Shown one piece after another: positions 20,511 to 34,080 of a stretch of 64,000 nucleotides of DNA. The DNA comes from Trema orientale. Taxonomy: Eukaryota > Streptophyta > Magnoliopsida > Rosales > Cannabaceae. Location: positions 1,493,160 to 1,557,159 of the forward strand of contig JXTC01000022.1 in assembly GCA_002914845.1 (NCBI GenBank). Direction: 5' to 3'. The notes under the pieces are model-generated. The model was not told the DNA's origin and made no database searches. It saw nothing but the letters and a program-made list of their open reading frames with translations. Within the stretch, counting starts at the first letter, position 1. Each line of letters begins with the position of its first letter. The translations under genes were made by a program, and so were the position numbers.

Positions 20511-22056
20511 TTTGTTCACCCCTTTGCAATTTTTATTTTTCATTGGATTTGACACATGTTGCGTGAGCTTTATGAGAGAGACCTCTGCTTTAATTCATAT
20601 TTTTACTTCCAAGTCTCCATTGGTTAGGAGTATAAATTTAAGCTATTCATCAATAATAGTAACTGATAATTTAATTTATCTGTATATTTTAAACACATAC
20701 TGTGGTATTGGTATTGTACGTTAGATCCAATATTATTATATGACTTTGTGCAAACAAAAAAAAAGAAGTCAATTTGATCATGATAATCAATATTATTAAC
20801 GAATTGCTCTATTTTTTCCCCATTTTTGTTTCTTTGTCTTTTCTTTTTATTTTAATTTCATTTTTCTTTCTCTCTCTCTCTCTCTATTTTTTTTTTCAGT
20901 AGTGTCACCTTGTGACATGTGTGAGTTACTTGAATTGGTTAATTTTGACCCATTTTATTAGTTGCTTGTGTTCTTTTTTCTTTTTTTTTTTCTGTAATGA
21001 TTTTGATGGGAGTAGAATTTGCATGGAGGACAGTCTTCAACTCCACAAAAGTGATAAGGGATTCAGCCTCCGAAAGCTTTACAAGTAAGGGTCCCCTACT
21101 CCTGTCATCAAAAGCTTCACATTACAATCCGCTTTATGGATTGATGTTCATTTCCTCACATATTACCAACCACAGACCTTAAAGCTATTGGTTCTATATT
21201 TTGTTGTCATCTTTCGGCGCTTTCTCAACAAATATAATTCAAAACAATACTTTGATTATTACTCAACTAATTGACTCGCGTTTATGTACTCATGTTCTTC
21301 CATTTTATGAATTATTATTTTAGTATACACGCACAAACATATAATACGTGTACATGCTGTGCATTTAAGAAAACGAGTTTTGATCGGATGATAATGTAAT
21401 CAATATTTGGTCAATTTAAATAACTAACTAAATATAGGTAATTACGGCAGTTTTGAAAACTAATGTAGTATATATATAGTTTCGTAACAATAGATCATAA
21501 GGAAAAGTAGAAAATAATAGATCAATCAAGCTGATTTAGCTACATGATTGTTAAATCACAGTGTTTTTGTTTTTGTTCTTTTTTTTTTTTTTGAGGACCT
21601 ATATTTAAAGTGTTGTTTTAAAAAAAAAAGTTTTTCTTCCTTCATAAAAAAAAATAAAAATTTATGTAATGTAATTAATCCGTTAAATAAATAATCAGCA
21701 TATAATGATTCATGAACATAGTACAATATCCTTAAAATCAACACATAATCACTTAACCGCAACTTAATCTCTAATTGGTTCCTCATCTGGTCACGGATAC
21801 ATGACTGAAGTTGAGTTCAAATATTTTTCTCAAAGAAAATTAATTTATTTGTTTAAAATGAAGTTTACATGCAATAATTTGCCTTGACAATAATGTTATA
21901 CTCAATCACTCATGTATGCTACAGTATAAATTAGATAATTTTCCAGATATATAGGTTTTAATGAGGCATACGGCATACCAATGTAGTATATATCCTTTTA
22001 GGATTGTTTCGCTTTCGGTTGGGTTCTTTTTCAATTTCCAATTGTTTTGTTGGATA

Positions 22057-22102
22057 GGCTATAACCTTTGGTTTGTCAAGGCTATAACCTTTGGGTTGTC
22101 AA
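22057..22102. repeat. Tandem duplication of 23 bp
   Basis: The unit GGCTATAACCTTTGGTTTG plus TCAA is repeated at 22057-22079 and 22080-22102 with one difference (GGTTTG against GGGTTG). It is followed by a shorter echo, GTCAAGTGTCAAG. Confidence 0.85.
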
Positions 22103-22639
22103 GTGTCAAGTGTAAGATGTAAGAGTATGGGGAGTCAACTAAATCAGGATGCTTATACACTTCTTGATTCCATTATCTGTGATTAGTTCTTACTTAATAA
22201 AAAATAGGAGTTAACAGGTTTGGGTCATGTAATTTTACTTACTTAATTTACTCACTTACCCTGACAGTAATGTCTTCCACTACAAATATTTTCTTAATTT
22301 TAAATGATGACTCTTAATTTCCCTCTTTTTTCCCTTTCTTTTTGATAGAATACGATTTTTTCTTTTTTCGGAAAAGTATATAAATACACGTTTTCTTAAG
22401 CATATTTTCATAAATTCTCATTTCTATTTTTTATTTGACCTATGCCCGATTTTATACCCCTTTTTAGAAAAACGTATACTACGGTAAAAACTATGCTTAA
22501 AAATTGATATATATTTCAAAATGTATACCATATGTTAAATTTACAATTTAAATGTAAACCATGGGCAAAAATGTGTATTGTAAATATATACCACACATAC
22601 GTTTTACACATGAAATGTATACCTTAAAAATGAGTATAA

Positions 22640-22985
22640 TTTTTTTTTTTTTTTATTGTGGAAACAATTTCATTGAACTCAAATAAAGGTTACAATAGTA
22701 AATTGAGTTATATAAAGCCTCTTACAATGAGAATCGGGAAATCGATTCATGAACTTGAAGATATGTTAAAAAAAACCTTCAAAGATCTCGAAGCAAAGGC
22801 AGTCCTCATCAGCAATCTTGGAGAAAAACTCCATGAATGATATATAAGAGCTCTTCAATAACTCATTTCGATTCTTTAGGACTATCTGAATTGATACTTT
22901 TGATTAATTCACTGAAAGAGATTCTGTCAACTGTGATCCACAATAGTAACAACCTTTCTAAATCTGAATTAAAAATGATAGGATA
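22640..22985 (-). mobile_element. Dispersed retroposon 3' end, copy 1
   Basis: A T tract (22640-22654) and the following roughly 330 bases resemble 53018-53306 in order and wording. Shared words include GGTTACAATAG/GGTTATAATAG, CAATGAGAATCGG/TAATGAGAATTAG, TCTTCAATA, TTTTGATTAATTCA/TTTTGATTGATTCA and GATCCACAATAGTAAC/GATCCATAATAGTAAC. On the minus strand the T tract becomes a 3' poly(A), so this is a retroposon tail, perhaps a LINE. Beyond 22985 the two copies diverge. Confidence 0.6.
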
Positions 22986-23095
22986 ACCACACTAGCTAGT
23001 AAAAGAAAAGTTATTAAGAATATAAACCACCAATGATGTAGATCTAGTTGTACTAAGAGTACCATAGATCTAGATTTAGATCACAAATGGAAGGA

Positions 23096-23236
23096 TTATT
23101 TGAAAATAAAAGCAAAAACAAGAAAAGAAAATGAGAAGAGCCGATATCGGAGAGAGAAAAGAACGAGTTATTTGAAAACAAAAGCAAAAACAGGAAAAGA
23201 AAATGAGAAGAGCCCATATTGGAGAGAAGGAAGAAC
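23096..23236. repeat. Tandem duplication of about 72 bp, purine-rich
   Basis: Two near-identical purine-rich units (23096-23167 and 23168-23236) each start TTATTTGAAAA and contain AAAGAAAATGAGAAGAGCC. They differ at a handful of positions. They produce an apparent lysine/glutamate-rich frame at 23100-23303, which I read as compositional. Confidence 0.85.
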
Positions 23237-23579
23237 CGTCTCTATGTTAAGGGGAGGCATCTACAGTAGAGAGGAAGAGGGTAAAGCTATCATAAAAAAA
23301 TAGAGTACTTTTGTAATAAATTAAAAAACGGGTATCTGTGAAATATACAGCACAACAATGGGTACTAGGTGCAATTTTTTTTTTTAATCATGGAGGTGAA
23401 GACGAAATTAATTAGATTTTGAGTTAGCATTGACAAGGGTCTGATTTGGATTTACAAAAATGCAAAAGTTATTTTTAATACAAATTAATTTCAAGTGAAT
23501 TATTAATTTTCTAATACATCTACTGCCATATTGGTTTTTTTAAAAACTATTTTTTTTTTAATTTGTTCGAAGGAACTAT

Positions 23580-25330
23580 TGTAAAAACCAAGATTTTATA
23601 AGGGTAATCTGGGAATTTTATCAATTTTCAAATTAAATAAAAGAGAGATTTATTTGCAAAAATTTTTGTAAACGGGGACCAAATCGCAAATTTTTGGAGG
23701 ACTAAATTAAAAGAATTTTGAAAAGTGGGGAACTATTGTACAATTTTAAAAAATTTTAAAATTGCACAGTCCCATTTAATAGGGTACATGTGGCCCCCTC
23801 TCTCTTTTTCCTTTTTTCTCAGCTCTTTTTCTCTCTCCCCATGGGTGTGCTATCGAAGCAACCCCTCCACCATTTGCCACCCTCTGGCCATCATCCGGCT
23901 GCACCACCACCCGACGTTGAACCGCCGTGCTGCCAGCACACACCAGCCGGAGTTTTATGGCCACCAGAGCTACCATTCGCTGGAGTTTTTGAATTTTCGG
24001 CTATGATTTTGGCCGTTTCAAGCTGTGTTCTTCGGCTCGTTGGATTCGTCTCATCACGATGAATCTCCAGATATATATTTTATGACATGGAAATGAAAGT
24101 TGCCATTGTTGGTTGTTTATGGAAGTTTTAAGTTTGGAGTTGACTTTTTGATCGCACTATTAGATCGTATTTTTAATGTCATTTTTGGAATGTACTCGTG
24201 AAATAGTGAAGATTAGTATATATTGACTATGTTAGGTGACGAACACGAAAAACGAGATTAGACGGCTCGAATTTTATCTCGTTTTGCATGCCACAGTTCA
24301 ACTTTTTGCCCGGATCGGAATTGGACGAATTATGTCTAACCTAGCTATTTTGGACTGTAGGAATTTAGCAAAAAGATCTGTTTGTTGATTTGAGGCTCCG
24401 TTGAGAAGTTGATTTTTCCAAGCAAGCGATCGAGGGCTTGGAATCGGTTCCCGACTCTCCGAACATTCGTCCAACGATACCCCGATGTCTATTCTAGTGA
24501 GATAGAGATTTAATTACCTCTATTTTATATCGTTTTAAATAAAACTTACTTTATATTGCATATTATGAAAAAAAAATATATGATTTTTGAACTGTTTTGG
24601 ATATCTGTGGTGGAATTAAATTGTATGATATATATTATATTGCATTGGAACTTTTCTGAGTACAGGTTTTTGTTGGTATATCAAAATATGGCCGTTATAC
24701 TGCCTTTTTTTTTATTATAAAACTTAATATACTTATTTTATTAAAAAATCAGAGCAGGACTATTTTTACACTTCAGTTTCGTATTGCACATGTTATATGA
24801 TCATACATGAGTATGTGTTAGCATCGTGAGACACTGTGGTGTTGCGTACTCCACCATCGGTGTAGAGTCCGTAAACCCACGTGGAGTATATTTTCTTTGA
24901 TTATCTCCCTATTTGGTAGGCGTAGGTAATATGGTTGCCCCTCCAGATCTGGTAGGCAATACATGGGTATCCCCTCTGGGTATGAGCTTAGCTGTTTGGT
25001 ACACATAGTGCCATCATCCTAGGTTTTCATGATGAGAGGATGTGAGCTCATGGTGTAGGCTAATTTGTGTCATGTGCTTATGAATTAAATGATTTTGGTC
25101 AATACTACTTTATATATATATATACATATATGTATTGCTAGTTTTGAACTGTTATATATATGTTTTAGATTAAATTTACCATGCAGGAACTTTCCATCGC
25201 TAAAATATTTTTAAGCGAGATAATTATTTTTCTATTGAATATTTTATGCTCACCCCCTATTTTCCTTCCACAAGTGGTATTCAGTGCGACTTTGGTGATT
25301 AAGAGGAATAAGGCTATCCTGAAGTACTCG
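23580..25330 (+). mobile_element. Probable chromovirus-like LTR, plus strand
   Basis: The stretch starts with GTAAAAACC and a low-complexity GGGGACCAAATCG region. It passes through a GC- and proline-codon-rich block (23790-24060), and ends with CTCACCCCCTATTTTCC and an ACAAGTGGTA context near 25250-25280. This order is typical of the long LTRs of Tekay/Del-type chromoviruses. Three overlapping frames at 23725-24062 are products of the GC-rich block. No partner LTR or pol is nearby, so if real it is a solo or truncated LTR. Borders are uncertain. Confidence 0.4.
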
Positions 25331-26079
25331 AAAGTAACTCAAAGTTAAATGAATAAATGATGCACTGCATCATTGAAATTTTGTATCTACATGTCCTTAA
25401 ATACATATCGTGTAATAATTAAGGCATGGTAAAATCTTTCTCTTTAAAATTAAGAAATCTATACAAGATTACACTTAAGCTTTTCAAACATAAATATTAG
25501 AGAGATGATTAAAAGGGAAAAAAAAAAAGTCATCCCAGTGCATGAGAAAAGAAGTTCACGTAAAAAAGTGGTAATATATAAGTATATATGACATGCCAAA
25601 TGAATATGATACATACCTAGACAGAGAATAGTCCCTTCATCATAGAAATTTGCTTGTCAAACATATATCATTGGAACCTTTTTGTTGGTAATGACATAAA
25701 GGGTGTCTTTGTGTTCTAAAACATGATTGCTGATTGGTTAGGGTTCATAATTATTATGCTAAAAAGGGGGTCGTACTACAAAACTGCAGAGGGACCAAAA
25801 ATATATGCATTGGGTTATGCATTTGCATATACATATATATATATGTATATGTATTACTTATATCTTATGCAAAATATTTGTAAGATTGAATGTGAGGGCC
25901 GGCATATGCATAAATATATGTGGTTCAGAAAAAGGAGGATAAAGTATTGTCCATCATCATTGCTTGATGTGTCTCACTCATATCTCTTGTAGTGCCAAAA
26001 GCTTCACATGCTAGAAGAATAAAACTGCTTCTATAAAGATGTAATCTTCTTTTGGTCGTAACAAAACATACACTACTCT
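25331..26079. other. Intergenic stretch before the MYB-CC gene
   Basis: AT-rich with TATATA/TATGTA microsatellites (25826-25850) and no supportable gene. It may contain distal promoter elements of the downstream gene, but none is identifiable by eye. Confidence 0.35.
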
Positions 26080-26590
26080 CTCTCTCTCTATATATATATA
26101 ATATATATATATATAACCTTGTAAGATCCACTCTCACTGGCCTCTATATATATATAAAAATAGATATACATCTTTCTCTCCCTAATTAGATCAGAATACG
26201 TTTACTTAATCTTGGCAGTAGTATATTACTGTAGAGAGAGAGAGAAGGGAGAGAGAGAGAGAAAGAGGGAGAGTATCTTTATGCAAAGGAAGGCCCGCGT
26301 ATAATAGAATAGGTTTTCTTTAAATGTCTTTCTTTTTTTCTTTTGTTTTCGTATTTAAACGCTTTTTTAATAATTAATAAGGTTAATTAACATGTCCTGT
26401 CCCCCCCAGCGCTTTCTACTATAGTACTATACAACTTGAGAAACCCTCAAAGCTAGCCCACCGCTCTTCTTCAAAAACGCACCCTATTCTTCCCTATTTG
26501 CATCGCATTTGTTCTTGAATCTCTTCGTATTCCTCTCTCCAAAGAGTCTCAGAGAGAGAAAGAGAGAGAGAGAGAGAGAAGGACAGAATA
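26080..26590 (+). promoter_or_regulatory. Promoter and 5' leader of the MYB-CC gene
   Basis: The stretch carries a CT-to-TA microsatellite (26076-26115), a GA microsatellite (26233-26272), a C run (26400-26407), and a second GA tract (26549-26579) that ends about 10 bases before the start codon. GA/CT repeats around plant transcription starts are common. A single TATA box cannot be chosen among the many TATATA runs. The start codon context is AATAATGTTC. Confidence 0.5.
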
Positions 26591-28445
26591 ATGTTCCAAC
26601 ACAAGAAGCCCTCAACTATGAATTCATCCCATGACAGACCTATGTGTGTGGACTCTGGCCTTGTCCTAACTACAGACCCCAAGCCTCGCCTCCGGTGGAC
26701 GGTCGAGCTTCATGAACGCTTTGTCGATGCCGTCACACAGCTTGGAGGACCAGATAGTACTTTATCTTTCCATCAATCTAACACTTTAACATTTTCAAAG
26801 TTGCTCTTATTTACTTCTGATCTTATAGAGTATATGCTTATCATGCATGGATTAATTTTTTTTTTCCTTTGTAACAATTTTTAGAGGCCACGCCGAAGAC
26901 GATCATGAGAGTTATGGGTGTGAAGGGGCTAACACTTTATCACCTCAAGAGCCACCTTCAGGTTTGAACAGAGAAAACTATATTTCAAGCAAGCCATATA
27001 AGCTGCTTTTTTTTTTTTTTTTTTTTTTCCCCCTCTTGTTGCACTAGCTGCTTTTTAAAATTCAAAATATCGGCCTTGTTGTTTGTTTGTTGGTTTCTTT
27101 TTGTTGATATATATTACATCTTCTTCAACACTGAATAGAAATTCAGGCTTGGAAAGCAGCCTCACAAGGAATTCAATGATCACTCGATTAAGGATGGTAT
27201 GAGAGGTGACTCTTCTTTATAGGGTTCCTATTTTCTTTGTTATACATATCACAATTTGATCTTCTCTAAAAGACTAAAATGAATGGAAATATTTAACTTC
27301 ATTTTTTTTTTAATTACAGCTTCAGCTCTAGAACTTCAACGAAATACCGCATCTTCTTCTGCGATGATAAGCCGAAGTATGAATGAGTACGTATAAATAG
27401 CCTTGATTTGTGTCTACTCTCTGATCTTATATTCGATCCTCTTCAATTTTCATGCATGGAATGGTGGTTTTTTTCCCCCCCCTTCAAATGATCATCTTTT
27501 CTTTTAGTCATCCTTGTATGAATAAAAAACAACCACCTGAGTTTTATCTTTTTCCATTCTTTTTTGCTCATGGGATTGGGGGGTTCGGATTTTCTTGTGG
27601 AAATGTATGTGTGGAACTGTTATGTGTAGCAGTAACTCACACATGGTTGATGCGATTAGGATGCAAATGGAGGTGCAGAGAAGACTGCATGAACAATTGG
27701 AGGTATAACTAGAAAACAAATTAATTTATAAATAAGTACGATAAAAAATAGAAGTGCTAGCTAGTGATTTTCATGGAAATTATATTCGTTCCAAATTATT
27801 TAACCTATTTTATAGGTTCAGAAACACCTCCAATTGAGAATTGAGGCTCAGGGAAAGTACATGCAAAGCATATTGGAGAAGGCTTGTCAAACTCTTGCTG
27901 GAGAAAACATGGCATCTGGAAGCTACAAGGGTACTATTGTAAATCATCAAGGTGTTCCTCATGACATGGGAACCATGAAAGATTTCACCTCTCCTCTTGG
28001 CTTTCCATCTTTTCAAGACCTTAACATCTATGGAGGTGAGCAACTTGATCTTCAACAGAATTTGGAAAGGCCATCAATCGATGGTTTTCTACAAAATAAT
28101 GAAAATCTTTGTCTTGGAAAGAAGAGGCCTAGTCCTTACAGTGGCAGCGGAAAGAGCCCTTTGATTTGGTCTGATGATCTCCGGCTACAAGACTTGGGAA
28201 CAGCTCCATCTTGTCTCGGAGCACCAGATGATCCTTTCAAAGGCGATCAGATGTCCGAGAGAGGAACCGAGATTGATTCCTTGTCCGACATTTATGAGAC
28301 AAAGCCAGTAATCTCAGGTGATATGGGGGACAAGAAGTTTGAAGCAGCAGGGGGAACCAAACTCGAAAGACCATCACCAAGAAGAGCGCCTCTCACTGAT
28401 CGGATGAGCCCCATGATTCAAGGAAGAAATTCACCTTATGGATGA
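26591..28445 (+). CDS. UNE16: MYB-CC (GARP) transcription factor, UNE16/PHL7-like
   Basis: This is a nuclear DNA-binding protein of the MYB-CC family, related to the phosphate-starvation regulators PHR1/PHL. Six exons join in frame: 26591-26756, 26885-26961, 27139-27205, 27320-27386, 27633-27702 and 27816-28445, giving 358 aa. All introns are GT-AG. The single MYB/GARP repeat lies at about residues 33-86, with PRLRWTVELHERFVDAV at its start and SHLQKFR at 78-84. The coiled coil with the LHEQLE motif covers about 136-185 and is thought to mediate dimerisation. The C-terminal half is unstructured, with SFQDLNIYGG and a conserved LERPSPRRAPL near the end, both shared with Arabidopsis UNE16 (At4g13640) and its paralogue. 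The start codon gives the conserved MF-KKPS opening. The gene looks intact. The choice between UNE16 and its paralogue as orthologue is inferred from memory of the family. Confidence 0.95.
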
Positions 28446-29894
28446 AGACTTGATCATGGTTTAGATGTAAGTGACTTGATATTATATTAAAGTCTGAAAT
28501 ATGAGATCTAGGGTTTTGACCATGAAGCTTAATTATTATTTATATATCCACATTAGGGTTTCTAAGGAGTGTATGATAAATGCCATGCATGGCAAACCCA
28601 TTACAATTTCAAGTTAACATGAACATTTGTATTAATTTTACTTTGATCCTTGTCACTTCCTAATTGATACTACTTATTGATCTATCTAAGTGATCTAGAG
28701 GTGAATATTATGTATTATACATGGGTCATGGCCAGGTATAGCATTATTAATTAATGCAGTAGTGACACAGTTGATGACTGTCTTGATATGCTATACAATT
28801 TTTTAAATGAGGAGCTCCGGGCCCTGATCTCTTACCATGCATGCCTTTGTTCACATGCACATTACTTTTCAAAACAAGACATATATATGCACAAACAATG
28901 CTTTGGGTAGTTTCTTTTTTATTACTATATACTTTATATATATTTTTCTCGGACAAAAGATCTTGTTACGTTTTCTTGTTCCAATTTTTTTATGACTAGT
29001 AAATGATTGCTACATCATTGCAGAATTTGAACGAATAGGATAAAGTTTAATATAAAACTAATCAATTAATAGCTAATTGTTAAACTAAAATGATGTGATA
29101 TGTATTCTCAGGTGGTAAAAAGAATGCATGGCAGAGACCATTAGATTGCTAGAAAACCTGGATCCGAATTTCTGGTGCTTGTTTTGAACTTTTAAGTTGT
29201 CAAATTGTCAAGCCTACCTAAGAAACAGACTTGGAAAATTTGTCCCCCATAGCCCTGTTAAAAATTTTCTTAATTTGAGGTTCTTTATTTTTTTTAAATA
29301 AAAAAAAGGTGAGAGAAGAAAGACATAAAGTTCTGCCATTGGAGTCATATATAAGGGTACTCAATACTTTGGTGTACATGTAGGTCATATATTTCAGTAC
29401 TTTTCCAAGAGTTTGAACACCATTTTGATCTGCCGAAAAGAATACCAGCAAGCTTAGGGGAAAAAAAAAAGAGAAAGGTGTAAAGATAAAGAAAAAAAGA
29501 AAAGAGGAAACATGCATTTTGAGTTTACTATACATGAAATCTAGTTCTCTCTCTCGTATGTATATGATTTTTCACTGAAGAGATGGTCAATGTAAGTTGT
29601 CTTCTTTCGGAGGTTATTTTTTCCAATGCAGTAACCTTTTGAAACTGCTGCTTTTTATAAGTTAGTTACTATAAGTTAGTTAGTAGTCTTATCATTGGAG
29701 ACATATCCAATATTGGGATTTAATTAAAAAAGTTTATCACGAAGGAATTAGTTAGAAGATATATATATATATATATAAAGAGCCAGAGGAGAAGCACATA
29801 GAACGGTAAAGAAAGCAAAACATTTGTTAATTAATGTGAATCAGATCATGATTTGGTTTCGATTTAAGAGAGCTAGCTTCATATATATATATAG
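28446..29894. other. 3' flank of the MYB-CC gene and intergenic DNA
   Basis: AT-rich and without a supportable gene. The transcript's poly(A) site probably lies in the first few hundred bases, but no clear AATAAA was seen near the stop. Minus-strand frames at 28747-28956 and 29218-29535 translate low-complexity sequence. Confidence 0.35.
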
Positions 29895-30191
29895 AGGCAC
29901 CAATCCAGTAGGTTTTTTTTTTTTTTACTTATGCATAGGTATCAATTAGGCTAATGAAAATTTTTTTTGCACATGTTTTTATATTAAAAAGTAGGAGAGA
30001 GAAAAAACATTAATGATGCATGTCTTTTCATGCATCTCATTTTAGCCGTTAGATCATTGTTAGATGATGATCCAACGACTAGAAAAAAAAATACCTACAT
30101 ATAAGTAAAAAAAAAAACCTACACATAGGTAAAAAAAAAAAAATACCTACACATAGGTAAAAAAAAAAAAATACCTACCGGATTGGCAACC
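29895..30191. mobile_element. MITE with long inverted ends and an amplified right terminus
   Basis: The left end (GGCACCAATCCAGTAGG, then a T tract, then ACTTATGCATAGGTA) and the right end read as complement (GGTTGCCAATCCGGTAGG, then a T tract, then ACCTATGTGTAGGTA) are inverted copies over about 45 bases. The flanks on both sides are TATATATA, possibly the target. On the right, the subterminal unit (TACCTACACATAGGTA plus an A run, about 30 bases) is repeated three to four times (30083-30180); on the left it occurs once. There is no coding capacity. Confidence 0.75.
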
Positions 30192-33100
30192 TATATATAT
30201 ACACACACATATGAGCTGCCTTTTTCCTTACATTATTAGGAAGGATTTTCTAATTACAAGAGTACCCAACCAAGAGGATCTGTCTTAGCTTTTTTTTTTT
30301 TTTTTTTTCTTTTTTTCCTCTTTAGTACTTTCATATACATATTCTCTAGTGTCAAATTAAGGAGGACGACAAGTGTGCCGTTCAAGTTTTTGTTTTATAC
30401 TTTTTTGTTTTATTTTTCCTCTTTTTTTTTTAATTTTATTTTTATTTCTTTCTTTGAGTGTCAGAAGACGATTACACTTTTCTTGATACATAAGTTGATC
30501 GTGATAACAGTACTATTTTTAAGGAGGAATAGGAATAGAATAGTTTGTTGTGATGACCTTGCAATCATTATACATAGCGACTCACTTTACATGGCGCCAT
30601 ACTTAAGTTCTGCCACTTTGGTCAATTTTCTTTCCTGACCATATAGACATATTTATCCTACTACTCAGACGTTTGCCTGAAAAAGGTTACAGCTTGCATT
30701 GCATAATATATATATATATATAAATATTTTCAAGGTATATTAATTTTTTTCAAGGTGAACATGAGTAGAATTAGGAAAGTATCAAAACTCTACAAGTGCA
30801 TTTCAACTAGATTGACACCTATCTGTAAAACTATTTTTTTATTATTAGATGATTTCGAAAAAACACATTCATATTTCTATTTGATGAACGTTTAGTAAGA
30901 GAACTTTTGATCATGCGCGAGTTTTGCCCTACCCATTTGACTCATTGATTCCTATTTAAGTTAAAAACAAAGAGAGAGAAAAAAAAAGGACAAAGAAAAT
31001 AGAAATAGATAGTGAGGTACGTCTGAATAAGGCTGATAATTTTACAACTGTTAAAGACTATTGTTTAAGATAACTAGGCCTAAATATAGGCAGTAAAGCA
31101 ATGTGAACTTCAATAATTAATCATTAAAAAAAAATTATTGTAAATAATTTCAAGTAAAACAAAACTTTAACTATAAATTAACCTAATTATTAGGACATGA
31201 TAAGATGGGTTATAGATCAAGTAATTTGTTGTGTTTCTATATATCTTCTCTCTATATATAGGTTGGTAATTTACAAAATAGATTTCTTTCAGGGGGATGG
31301 TGATGAAAAAGAATGGTGTGCCACTTACCTTTATTGGTTGCAGAGAAAATTTAGTCATTGCGAGTTGGCAAGAAAGCTCCTTCTCTCCGGAGAGAGAGAG
31401 AGAGAGAGAAGAAAAGCTAATAAAGCCTAAAGGGAAGGAAGAATACGACGCACTCCCACGCGTGCGCATATCGAGGAAGCTTCTATCATTATGTGCCCAA
31501 AGTTAAAGGGTTCTTCTTGCATTAAAAGCTGATAATGATGATATATGTATATGTATATTATATATTTATGCATGTAATTAGACTGTTTTTTCGGTTATTA
31601 TATATCATGCATGTTCTTTGGTTCTTTTTTATTTTTATTTTTATTTATTTTTATCTCTAAACTTTACATGCAATGGAGACTATTTTTAGACGGAATCATT
31701 AATATGATCACCAGGGTTTCTGTTCTAATGAGGAAGTTATTCAAAGGCACATCCTTCAATGCATATGCAAATTATTTGCAGTCCTATATTAATACAACCG
31801 TGAACTTTGGATTCTGTTTGCTTTCTTATAAATAAATCCATATGTATAAACAGATATGTACAAACACATATTTATTTGAAACAAACTTTATTTGGGTCTT
31901 TTGCAAAGAATTCCTTATAGATCTCACAAAGTATACTCCAGAAGCTTCTTTTGTCCCCCTACTCTCTCTCTCTCTCTCTCTCTCTCTAGTAAAACAGAGA
32001 GGCAATTGAACTGTATATGGTACAATTCTCACTAGGCTCATAATCTATGATTATGGCTTTTTTCCAAATCCACTAGAAAATGATAAGAAGAATAATCATG
32101 TATATAAATTTTCTTCCATGCAGATTATATAATGAATCTTCCACATGATCATGCACGATTTTGGTCTAGATGCTCAAGGCTCTCATATGAGTAAAAATAT
32201 GGGTTGTTTGTATTGTTGGGCGAAGCGAAAAAGAAAGAGGACAAAGAGAGAACACCCTTTTAGTCTAGAAGCCTATGTACAGCTATCTTTTAAATTTATC
32301 TTTACTCTAGCGTTGCTATTGAAACTGAAAGTACAATTCAAAATTTTGCTATAGAAGAAGGAAATAAAACCAGTACTTCATATATATATATTAATGAAAT
32401 AAAAAATTCTTAAGTAGTCTATTTCTCTTGGAACGATGAATGTCTTTATGTTACTTAATTAAACTTAATTAAAGTAAAGAAATGCTTTAGAATTCATAAG
32501 GTATTTACCTGAAACTCAAATTAATTATTTTGCGAAAGAGTTTTTGGGCCTATAACAAGTGGAATTTGTGCTTGTAAAAATTATCGAGTAACTGAAGATG
32601 ACCAAAAAGACTTGAAATTTTGTGGACAATGTGAAGTCGAATTTATTGATTCTAGGATATGAAGATATTGAATGGGCTATGTCAAACAGGAATACCCACT
32701 AATTCATGCGTGGTATTTGAAACATCTTTCAAGTTATATCGCAAAATTGTAGATCATAAGCCGCTTAAAGAATTAGAATACCTAGTCTAATGCAATATGT
32801 GATTTGATAAAAATTATCATCATCTAAACCCCAAGTCAATGGCGAAATAGATATTTCACTTAATTTGAAAATTCCTAATTTATTTGTGGACTTGTGCAAA
32901 TAAGTATTCAATTTAAAAATAATGTTGCTTTTCTTTTCTTTTTCTTTCTTTTTTTTTAAAATCTTAGAATTCTAACTATTGAACCAATTCCACAGTTATG
33001 CATTCACTATTAAACATAGATTGATAAATAATTAGAAAATCATATATCAACATGGTGGCTATAAACACTTGAATAATTAATTCTTAGGCCGATGGATTAA

Positions 33101-33578
33101 CACAATAAATTCTATTTATCAAGATTTCTAAAATAGTCTTGATATCTCTTAGATATAGTCTTGTCTTAAAGAAAATTAATAAGATCTATGTAATCAAAGG
33201 AGTAGATTGTAATTCCACCTAGCTCTATTTATATATAATTTGTGGGAATACACATGATATCATACCATACAAATTATCATACAATTTAATCCAAGAGTGA
33301 AGCTTTGGTTCTTTGTTGGAATGAGTCTGTTACTAATATAACAAGCTCATTTATATTAATAGTACTTAATTAGATCTGGGCCTCTATTAGAGTTTGAATT
33401 AAATAAGTCAATTTAGGTCATAATCTATTTCAATTAGCTTGGACTGCATGAGTTTACTTTAAATGAGCTCAATAATTATGTCCAATACATAGAAAGAAGC
33501 TAGGAGAGTAAAACAAGCCAATGGCCGCTAGGGTAGGTACCTGGCTCATATGCTTATGAAGCAAAATTTGGCCAAGCT
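30192..33578. other. AT-rich intergenic stretch
   Basis: No supportable gene. GA/CT microsatellites occur at 31390-31410 and 31961-31987, and poly-T tracts at about 30292-30310. The small frames at 31167-31506 on both strands overlap one GA microsatellite and have no family features. Confidence 0.4.
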
Positions 33579-34080
33579 GTTGGAATGTTTCGTATGGACT
33601 ATTATAATCACTAGTAACTCATTATATATCTTAATTAAAACATGTCATGAAAAATTGTGTGATTACATATCATTTATACATAGTATTACTAATTAGTTCA
33701 TAATGGAATGGACATTTGTTTACTAACTAGCAAGAGGCCTATGGGCCTCCTCACTCATTATGTTATGGCCAGCCCATTGGGCCATAACACCTCTTCATAC
33801 CACAATTGCTTTATATAGACATATTTGTGTTTTGTGTGGTATGACATTATTATAATATATGAAAGAGAGGAGGAAGAGGAGATAGTGCTCATAAGCCCTC
33901 GCAGGCCTATCTTCTTCTTGGTTGATCTTGTAAGTTTGATAAAGAGATGATGGCAACTATGGAAAGCTAATGAGGTAATTCTCTAATTCTATTGCATTGA
34001 TACTCAAAATCAAATAATTATTATTTATGTTTCTTTTCGATGATTGGATGAACTAAACATAATCAAATCATATATTTTGT
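33579..34080 (+). mobile_element. Possible copia-type LTR
   Basis: The stretch starts TGTTGGAATGTTTCG, a common copia LTR opening. It contains ATTGGGCCATAACACC followed by TTTATATAGACA (TATA-like, about 33810-33822) and then a GA-rich leader. The end and any partner were not located. This is inference from wording only. Confidence 0.3.

Larger units (their letters stand above)
18871..22639. other. AT-rich intergenic stretch with short tandem duplications
   Basis: No gene is supportable. I see a perfect 20-bp tandem duplication at 20471-20510, a 23-bp duplication at 22057-22102, CT and poly-T/A tracts (20868-20900, 21574-21592), and an unusual T/A-rich stretch with repeated GTATACC-type words at 22470-22625. 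Frames at 20497-20724 and 20997-21182 lack family features. Confidence 0.4.

Noticed and set aside
23725..24062. Overlapping proline-rich frames of 66-93 codons
   Set aside because: They lie in the GC-rich block of an LTR-like sequence. No start context, splice partner or domain was seen.
31167..31506. Frames on both strands around a GA microsatellite
   Set aside because: Repeat-driven, with SLSLSL and ERERER runs. No family features.
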